Origin: an uncultured Mogibacterium sp.
GTDB taxonomy: Bacteria > Bacillota_A > Clostridia > Peptostreptococcales > Anaerovoracaceae
Reading direction: 5' to 3'
NCBI RefSeq assembly: GCF_938039775.1
Contig: NZ_CALHTQ010000026.1
Span: forward strand, 1 to 10,386
Length of the DNA: 10,386 bases
Positions 6,104 to 10,386 of this stretch are shown here, in pieces. A model generated the notes under the pieces. That model was not told the origin of the DNA, made no database searches, and saw only the letters and a program-made list of their open reading frames with translations. The position numbers and the translations under genes are program-made. Position 1 is the stretch's first letter; each line of letters starts with the position of its first letter.

Positions 6104-6868
6104 TTACCTCTTCTCAATATTGATGATTCTCTCTAGGTCAAGCCCCGCTTCCAGCGCTCTCTCTACGCCAGCAATATAATTACCAACTTTATCCGGCACA
6201 TGTGCATCGCTGCTTATGGCAAATTTCACATCGTAATTCGCCGCTATTTCGATTTCTTCCTTAGTTAGGTGTGTATGGCGTGTGCTGATTTCCATAAGTG
6301 TGTTCGTCTCTTCGCACGCCTTGCAGAGTTCCTTCATATCGAACGGACCCTTGTCACCAGGGTGAGTTAGGAGAAATATATCATTCTCATACAGCGCCCT
6401 GAGAGTCATCTCTGTGTTCTTGTTTCTGAGCTGCTCTCTGCTTCCAGACGGCAGTCCTGCGTGCCAGCATATGTAATTAGCTGTCATATAGCCGTGTGGC
6501 AGCCCGTAGTGGTATCCCGCATTGACGATATCAAACTTGTGAAAATCCTCTTTCGTGATATCTAGTCCATTAGGAGTATTGATGATATTAGCTTCTACTC
6601 CGAGCAGGACTTTGACATTTGGGAACTCCCTCATAGCCTCTTCGATATCCGCTCTCATAGCTGCCAGCTTACCCATCTTGAGCCCGTAGAACTTGTGTCC
6701 CGGCCCGTGATCCGTAATCGCCAGCTCGCTCAGTCCCTTGGCTGAAGCTGCAGCAACATTCTCAAGGACTGTCCCCTTGCCATGCGCATACATCTTACCG
6801 TGCGAATACCTCGTGTGAGTGTGGTAGTCCGCCGTCAATTTATATAGCTTTTTAATGTTGTTTTTCAT
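6104..6868 (-). CDS. PHP-domain metal-dependent phosphoesterase
   Basis: 254 residues, single PHP domain (polymerase and histidinol phosphatase superfamily, TIM-barrel-like fold). Metal-ligand motifs are all present in order: H16-x-H18 (DYHTHTRYSHG), H54 (ITDHGPGH), E92 (GVEANI), H120 (AGYH), H169 (THPG), and D221-x-H223 (SSDAHV). It is closest in layout to the YcdX-like PHP hydrolases; histidinol-phosphatase activity is possible but no his genes are nearby, and the substrate is unknown. It lies between murB (38-base gap) and rapZ (3-base gap) in one operon. The ATG at 6868 has AAGGA about 12 bases upstream, a rather long spacing. Confidence 0.92.
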   Translation of the reverse strand: MKNNIKKLYKLTADYHTHTRYSHGKMYAHGKGTVLENVAAASAKGLSELAITDHGPGHKFYGLKMGKLAAMRADIEEAMREFPNVKVLLGVEANIINTPNGLDITKEDFHKFDIVNAGYHYGLPHGYMTANYICWHAGLPSGSREQLRNKNTEMTLRALYENDIFLLTHPGDKGPFDMKELCKACEETNTLMEISTRHTHLTKEEIEIAANYDVKFAISSDAHVPDKVGNYIAGVERALEAGLDLERIINIEKR

Positions 6869-6906
6869 CAGCTTATCGCTTCCTTTTCCCTTGTACCCTC
6901 TTAATT

Positions 6907-7833
6907 CTATTCCGCATCGATAATTCTCACCTCAGGCTCGAGCTTAATCCCCGAATTCTGCTCGACTTCCTGGGCTACTATATCGATTAGTTCTCTCACG
7001 TCCTTAGAGGTAGCGCCCCCTATATTGATAACGAAGCCAGAATGCTTCTCAGATACCTGTGCACCGCCAACAGTCCTGCCCTTGAGACCAGCCTCTTCAA
7101 TGAGAGCTGCCGCATAGCCGCCGACAGGACGCTTAAAAGTGCTGCCTGCACTTGGGAAGTTCACCGGCTGCTTCGTTCTGCGCTTCTCAGCGAGATCATT
7201 CATCCTCGCTGCGATAGCTTCTTTATCATCCCTCTGTAATCTGACCCTTGCATAAATTGCAATATCATCATTATGCTGCAGTACACTGTCCCTATATGAG
7301 AACTCCATCTCTTCTCCAGACAGTTCATATACCGAGCTTCCGTCAGATTTCATTAGAGTTACGCTTACGACTACGTCCTTCATCTCTCCGCCGTATGCGC
7401 CAGCATTCATGAAAAGTGCTCCGCCAAATGTTCCCGGGATTCCCGATGCGAACTCGAGTCCCGCTAGGCTGTTATCTCTCGCAAAGTTAGCTGTGCTAGA
7501 TAGCATGCGAGCTGCCCCGACTCTTATTTCATTATCTTCAGCTTCGAGTAACTCTATATTTTCAAAGCTTCCCCCGAGCTTTACTATTACTCCACGGTAT
7601 CCTTCATCTGCAAAGAGCAGATCGGATCCATTTCCAACCAGCATATATCTCACATCTTCATCGTGAAGAAGTCTTAGGATTTTACTAAGTTCATCTTCAT
7701 TACAGGCGGTGACAACTACATCCGCAGCTCCACCGATACGAAACGACGTGTGTTTGCTCATAGGCTCAGATACTCTGACCTGAGCTGCAGGAACGATTTC
7801 GTTAATTTTATTTATTAGCTTTGTGTTTGGCAT
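6907..7833 (-). CDS. murB: UDP-N-acetylenolpyruvoylglucosamine reductase MurB
   Basis: 308 residues from the ATG at 7833. This cytosolic FAD enzyme uses NADPH to reduce enolpyruvyl-UDP-GlcNAc to UDP-N-acetylmuramate, the second committed step of peptidoglycan synthesis. FAD-binding motifs: HTSFRIGGAAD, VGNGSDLLF, and GIPGTFGGALFMNAGAYGG. Catalytic residues: R181 in SYRDS, the proton donor S231 in PSAGSTFKRP, and E301 in LEPEV. Length and motif layout fit the shorter type II MurB of Gram-positives. Three starts are possible: TTG 7845, ATG 7839 and ATG 7833. GGAG at 7840-7843 is six bases before the ATG at 7833, which I chose; AGGAGA six bases before the TTG at 7845 is a second option. Either way the gene overlaps the 3' end of the AI-2E gene, indicating co-transcription. 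Confidence 0.97.
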   Translation of the reverse strand: MPNTKLINKINEIVPAAQVRVSEPMSKHTSFRIGGAADVVVTACNEDELSKILRLLHDEDVRYMLVGNGSDLLFADEGYRGVIVKLGGSFENIELLEAEDNEIRVGAARMLSSTANFARDNSLAGLEFASGIPGTFGGALFMNAGAYGGEMKDVVVSVTLMKSDGSSVYELSGEEMEFSYRDSVLQHNDDIAIYARVRLQRDDKEAIAARMNDLAEKRRTKQPVNFPSAGSTFKRPVGGYAAALIEEAGLKGRTVGGAQVSEKHSGFVINIGGATSKDVRELIDIVAQEVEQNSGIKLEPEVRIIDAE

Positions 7834-9154
7834 GATCATCTCCAAATAGTTCTCCTTCTTCTATACCGAACTTGGCATAATCCGTGTAAGACCTGATATC
7901 GACCTCCTTGCTTCGCTTTCTTAGCTTGTTGTTAGTTAGCTTGCCTGCATATCTGTAGAACACTGCAAAAACCGGAACTCCCAGCGCCATGCCAAGGAAT
8001 CCGAATAATCCTCCTCCGATAAGTACAGCGATAAGAACCCAGAAGCTGCTTATTCCAATAGCGCTGCCGACAATCTTAGGCCCGATTACATTACCATCAA
8101 TCTGCTGAATCACCAGAATCATGATTATGAAGTAGCCTGCCTTCACAGGGTCTTCTAGCATGAGTAGACATATCGATGGAATTGCACCTAGGAATGGTCC
8201 GAAGAACGGAATTACGTTAGTTACACCGACAATTACCGCAATTAGTAGGGCAAGTGGCATATTGAAAACAAGCATGCATATGTAAGTCAAAATTCCTATT
8301 ATTATCGCATCGAGGATTCTACCTACAATAAATCCGATAAATGTCTCGTTTATGATCTTTGAAAACTCATAAAGGTTTCTCGACTTCTGCTCGGAACATG
8401 TAGCTGCAACGATTTTACGAGTATTTGCGAATATTGTCTCTTTATAATTTAGCAAATAGATTGAGATGAGTATTCCGACGAAGAGATTTGCACTGCCGCG
8501 CACGACACTAATAATCTGCGCTGAAACCATGCTGGCAACATTCTGGAAGTTGTCTTTTAGGATGTTGTCTCTTATCCAGTCGATAATCTCGCTGGTACCT
8601 GCGTTCGCAGCCTCGTTAATCCACTTAACGATCTGCGGGAAATTCTGCAGGTGGTGCTCCGACCATGACGAGAAGTATGCAAGTCTCTGTGGCATAGTAT
8701 TCATGAGGTTCACAATACTAATGACAATCTGTGGAACTACGAAATAACCGATAAGTGCAAAGAAGGCTACTATTATCATAATAGAAATTGCACTTGCACC
8801 AATCTTTGCGATGGCTAAGTTTCTCTTCATGCGCGTAGTAGCATCTTCCTGAGGCATATTTCGCCCGCCAGCAAACTTCATGCAAACTGGCCCTTTGCAG
8901 TCCTCCGGAGAACGATTGCTGCTATCCCTAAGCTTCGTATAAATAGCCTTAACCAGTTTATTGTATATAGGGCATAGTAGGAACGCTATGAACACACCGA
9001 TATACACCGGCATAAGTGTCTTATTAATAGTCGCTAGACCGTCGGTAAACTTCGTCTTATTAAGCACATTTGACAGCATAATAAGCACGGAGCCACTGAT
9101 GATAAAAGCGAGCGACGCTTTGATATATGGACTCTTTACAAATTTTCTTAGCAA
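7808..9154 (-). CDS. AI-2E family (PerM/YtvI-like) integral membrane transporter
   Basis: 448 residues with about eight hydrophobic segments: two near the N-terminus (about 12-32 and 48-66), one at about 117-142, then a long extracellular/amphipathic stretch, and a cluster from about 222 to 405. The family signatures GVTNVIPFFGPFLGAIP and QQIDGNVIGPKIVG are present near the C-terminus. Members are proposed to export AI-2, sodium ions or other small solutes; the name is historical and the substrate here cannot be told. A hydrophilic, charged loop of about 30 residues follows the second membrane segment. The start is TTG at 9154, supported by AGAGAGGT six bases upstream; no nearby ATG fits. It is the first gene of the minus-strand operon and overlaps murB. 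Confidence 0.93.
   Translation of the reverse strand: MLRKFVKSPYIKASLAFIISGSVLIMLSNVLNKTKFTDGLATINKTLMPVYIGVFIAFLLCPIYNKLVKAIYTKLRDSSNRSPEDCKGPVCMKFAGGRNMPQEDATTRMKRNLAIAKIGASAISIMIIVAFFALIGYFVVPQIVISIVNLMNTMPQRLAYFSSWSEHHLQNFPQIVKWINEAANAGTSEIIDWIRDNILKDNFQNVASMVSAQIISVVRGSANLFVGILISIYLLNYKETIFANTRKIVAATCSEQKSRNLYEFSKIINETFIGFIVGRILDAIIIGILTYICMLVFNMPLALLIAVIVGVTNVIPFFGPFLGAIPSICLLMLEDPVKAGYFIIMILVIQQIDGNVIGPKIVGSAIGISSFWVLIAVLIGGGLFGFLGMALGVPVFAVFYRYAGKLTNNKLRKRSKEVDIRSYTDYAKFGIEEGELFGDDHAKHKANK
7840..7843 (-). promoter_or_regulatory. Ribosome binding site of murB inside the AI-2E gene
   Basis: GGAG on the minus strand lies six bases before the ATG at 7833. A second site, AGGAGA, lies six bases before a TTG at 7845, so translation could begin at either; the protein would differ by four residues. 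Confidence 0.45.
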
Positions 9155-9160
9155 AATATT

Positions 9161-9168
9161 ACCTCTCT
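9161..9168 (-). promoter_or_regulatory. Ribosome binding site supporting a TTG start
   Basis: AGAGAGGT on the minus strand is six bases before the TTG at 9154. It is the only good ribosome binding site in this leader, so the non-ATG start of the AI-2E gene is likely real. Confidence 0.6.
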
Positions 9169-9189
9169 ATCTGCACATACTCATACATA

Positions 9190-9195
9190 ATTATA
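9190..9195 (-). promoter_or_regulatory. Candidate -10 box for the minus-strand operon
   Basis: A perfect TATAAT on the minus strand, which would give a leader of about 30 bases before the AI-2E gene. No recognisable -35 box lies 16-18 bases upstream and no extended -10 TG is present, so the call is weak. Confidence 0.3.
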
Positions 9196-9288
9196 TTACT
9201 ATAAATCGCACCCCTTTTGTGACTATCTGTGTGAAAATACACGGAAATTCACCTCGCATTTCACATTGCCGATATTCTATATTTCTAT

Positions 9289-9317
9289 TTGAAGAACCAG
9301 TCATACACTGTTATGAT
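9289..9317 (+). promoter_or_regulatory. Promoter of yedF-DUF3343
   Basis: TTGAAG (9289-9294), 17 bases, then TATGAT (9312-9317) with TG one base upstream (extended -10). Transcription would start near 9324, about 40 bases before yedF. It diverges from the minus-strand operon. Confidence 0.55.
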
Positions 9318-9364
9318 AATAATGTATATTATATTTTGAATTATTAGTCTGGAGGTGTCACAAG

Positions 9365-9946
9365 ATGAGACTAGACGCAGCAGGTAAGGCATGCCCTATT
9401 CCTGTAATTATGGCAAAGAAAGAATTAGACAATGGTACTCAGGGTCTTGAAATTATCGTTGATGGACAGACACAGATCGATAACCTAGAGAGACTAGGAA
9501 ACGCATACGGTAGACCTATCAGCTCAGTTCCAGAAGGCGACAAGTTCCTCGTAAGTTTCGCTGATGGGGACGGAAAAGTTCCAGAGAGCGCAAGCAGCTT
9601 CGCAGATGAGAGCTATGCAGTATTTTTCAACAAGGCTTCCGTTGGTTCTGGAGATGCAGAGCTCGGTCTTAACCTTGCAAAGATGGCTATCTTCACTCTT
9701 TCCGAGGGGGACAATGTACCTTCTTACATCCTATTCATGAACGATGGTGTCAAGCTAACTACTGGTATCGAAGACCAGATTATCGACAATCTAAACACTC
9801 TAATCGAGAAGGGAACTAAAGTTCTCGTGTGCGGAACTTGCCTCAACTTCTATGGAGTTAAGGAAGACTGCAAGGTCGGAACTGTAAGCAACATGTTCGA
9901 TATCCTCGGAGCGATGCAGGAAGTATCCAAGGTTATCACTCTGTAA
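9365..9946 (+). CDS. yedF: YedF, TusA-like plus DsrE-like selenium/sulfur-metabolism protein
   Basis: 193 residues. The N-terminal ~70 residues are a SirA/TusA-type sulfur-carrier domain with the CPxP motif (C10-P11-I12-P13), whose Cys carries persulfide (or selenide) in this family. The C-terminal part (about 82-193) is a DsrE-like domain with C156 and C159 in LVCGTCLNFYG and a further C169. This two-domain form is the YedF type associated by co-occurrence with selenium metabolism in anaerobes; its biochemical role is not firmly established. The ribosome binding site is GGAGGTG (9351-9357), seven bases before the ATG. Eighteen bases separate it from the DUF3343 gene, so the two are an operon. 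No selD, selA or selenocysteine lyase gene is visible in this window. Confidence 0.93.
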   Translation: MRLDAAGKACPIPVIMAKKELDNGTQGLEIIVDGQTQIDNLERLGNAYGRPISSVPEGDKFLVSFADGDGKVPESASSFADESYAVFFNKASVGSGDAELGLNLAKMAIFTLSEGDNVPSYILFMNDGVKLTTGIEDQIIDNLNTLIEKGTKVLVCGTCLNFYGVKEDCKVGTVSNMFDILGAMQEVSKVITL

Positions 9947-9964
9947 TATTGGAGTAAATATTTT

Positions 9965-10246
9965 ATGACTGAAGAGTATTATCTATACACATTCGAGTCG
10001 ACTCACGGCGCTATAGCTACTGAAAAACTTCTAAAGCCTCTCGGCTGTACCATCATGCCAGTTCCTCGTCATATCTCGACGAGCTGCGGTATTTCGGTGA
10101 GAGTTACTGTCGATAAGTTTGACAGTTCAAAGGAGACTTTTTTAGGAGGCACCGATCTGTCACCAGATGAGTACCACGTGTACCACATCACCAACGATAA
10201 GTCGGACAAGGAGCACGGATTCAAATTTGAGCAGGTTGAGCTATAG
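9965..10246 (+). CDS. DUF3343 putative Se/S carrier-like protein
   Basis: 93 residues, small soluble protein. The N-terminal pattern FESTHGAIATEKLL and the central PVPRHISTSCGISVRV (C41) are the hallmarks of DUF3343, small proteins commonly next to yedF or cysteine-desulfurase-like genes and proposed to be selenium or sulfur carriers. C28 is a second cysteine. The conserved Cys41 in SCG is the likely reactive thiol (inference). GGAG about ten bases before the ATG serves as ribosome binding site. The TAG stop lies inside the left arm of a small hairpin, followed by the main terminator. Confidence 0.88.
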   Translation: MTEEYYLYTFESTHGAIATEKLLKPLGCTIMPVPRHISTSCGISVRVTVDKFDSSKETFLGGTDLSPDEYHVYHITNDKSDKEHGFKFEQVEL

Positions 10247-10269
10247 CCACCTCAAAGGCTTGGGCTATA
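10242..10269 (+). other. Small hairpin over the DUF3343 stop codon
   Basis: TATAGCC (10242-10248) pairs with GGCTATA (10263-10269) around a 14-base loop. The left arm contains the TAG stop. It lacks a T-tract and sits just before the main terminator; it may protect the 3' end or be incidental. Confidence 0.4.
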
Positions 10270-10282
10270 ACAACAAAAAGTT

Positions 10283-10320
10283 AAGCGAGGTAAGGTTAAC
10301 CCCTTACCTCGCTTTTGTTG
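10283..10320 (+). terminator. Strong rho-independent terminator after yedF-DUF3343
   Basis: A perfect 13-base-pair stem (AAGCGAGGTAAGG, 10283-10295, with 10302-10314) around a 6-base loop, followed by a T-rich tract. CAACAAAA upstream (10271-10278) mirrors TTTTGTTG downstream (10313-10320), so the element could also stop transcription arriving from the right on the minus strand. Confidence 0.92.
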
Positions 10321-10386
10321 TGTTTTGCTTGATTAACATTCTTATTGCCAAGACACTCCCTATCGCTATAGTGCCTTCGCTTCACC

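Noticed and set aside
10304..10381. C-terminus of a convergent minus-strand membrane protein (TIAIGSVLAIRML-like frame)
   Set aside because: The frame is closed by an in-frame TGA at 10382-10384, leaving 26 codons without a suitable start and ribosome binding site.

Overview
The window looks like a chromosomal segment of an anaerobic low-to-mid GC Bacillota, most likely a clostridial lineage. The evidence is a WhiA/RapZ/MurB cluster, AGGAGG-type ribosome binding sites, TTG starts, and a yedF-DUF3343 selenium/sulfur-carrier pair. A more exact placement is not possible from sequence reading alone.

Layout, right to left on the minus strand: an AI-2E-family membrane protein (7808-9154), murB (6907-7833), a PHP-domain phosphoesterase (6104-6868), rapZ (5228-6100), whiA (4084-5046), a gene-free block of about 890 bases (3193-4083), an RlmD-type 23S rRNA m5U methyltransferase (1576-3192), and an AT-rich accessory pair made of an HNH-domain protein (168-1304) and a nucleotidyltransferase cut off by the window edge (1-181). 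On the plus strand, yedF (9365-9946) and a DUF3343 gene (9965-10246) run divergently from the AI-2E gene and end in a strong hairpin terminator.

The AI-2E to rapZ genes are tightly packed or overlapping and probably form one cell-envelope/growth-control operon. The usual middle gene of the Bacillota rapZ-yvcK-whiA cluster (yvcK/mgfK) is absent; 181 bases of short degenerate repeats lie between rapZ and whiA.

The most striking structure is the block between whiA and rlmD. It is a degenerate tandem array with a modal period of 57 bases. Twelve units on the plus strand each carry a TTG[A/C]TT-like box, exactly 17 bases, then TA[A/G]AAT, and eight of them have TG just upstream of the second box. 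That is the geometry of a sigma-A promoter with an extended -10. The array therefore reads as about a dozen promoter-like elements in a row, pointing antisense into whiA, with no gene of their own. The left-edge HNH/nucleotidyltransferase pair is a candidate accessory (possibly defence) module.
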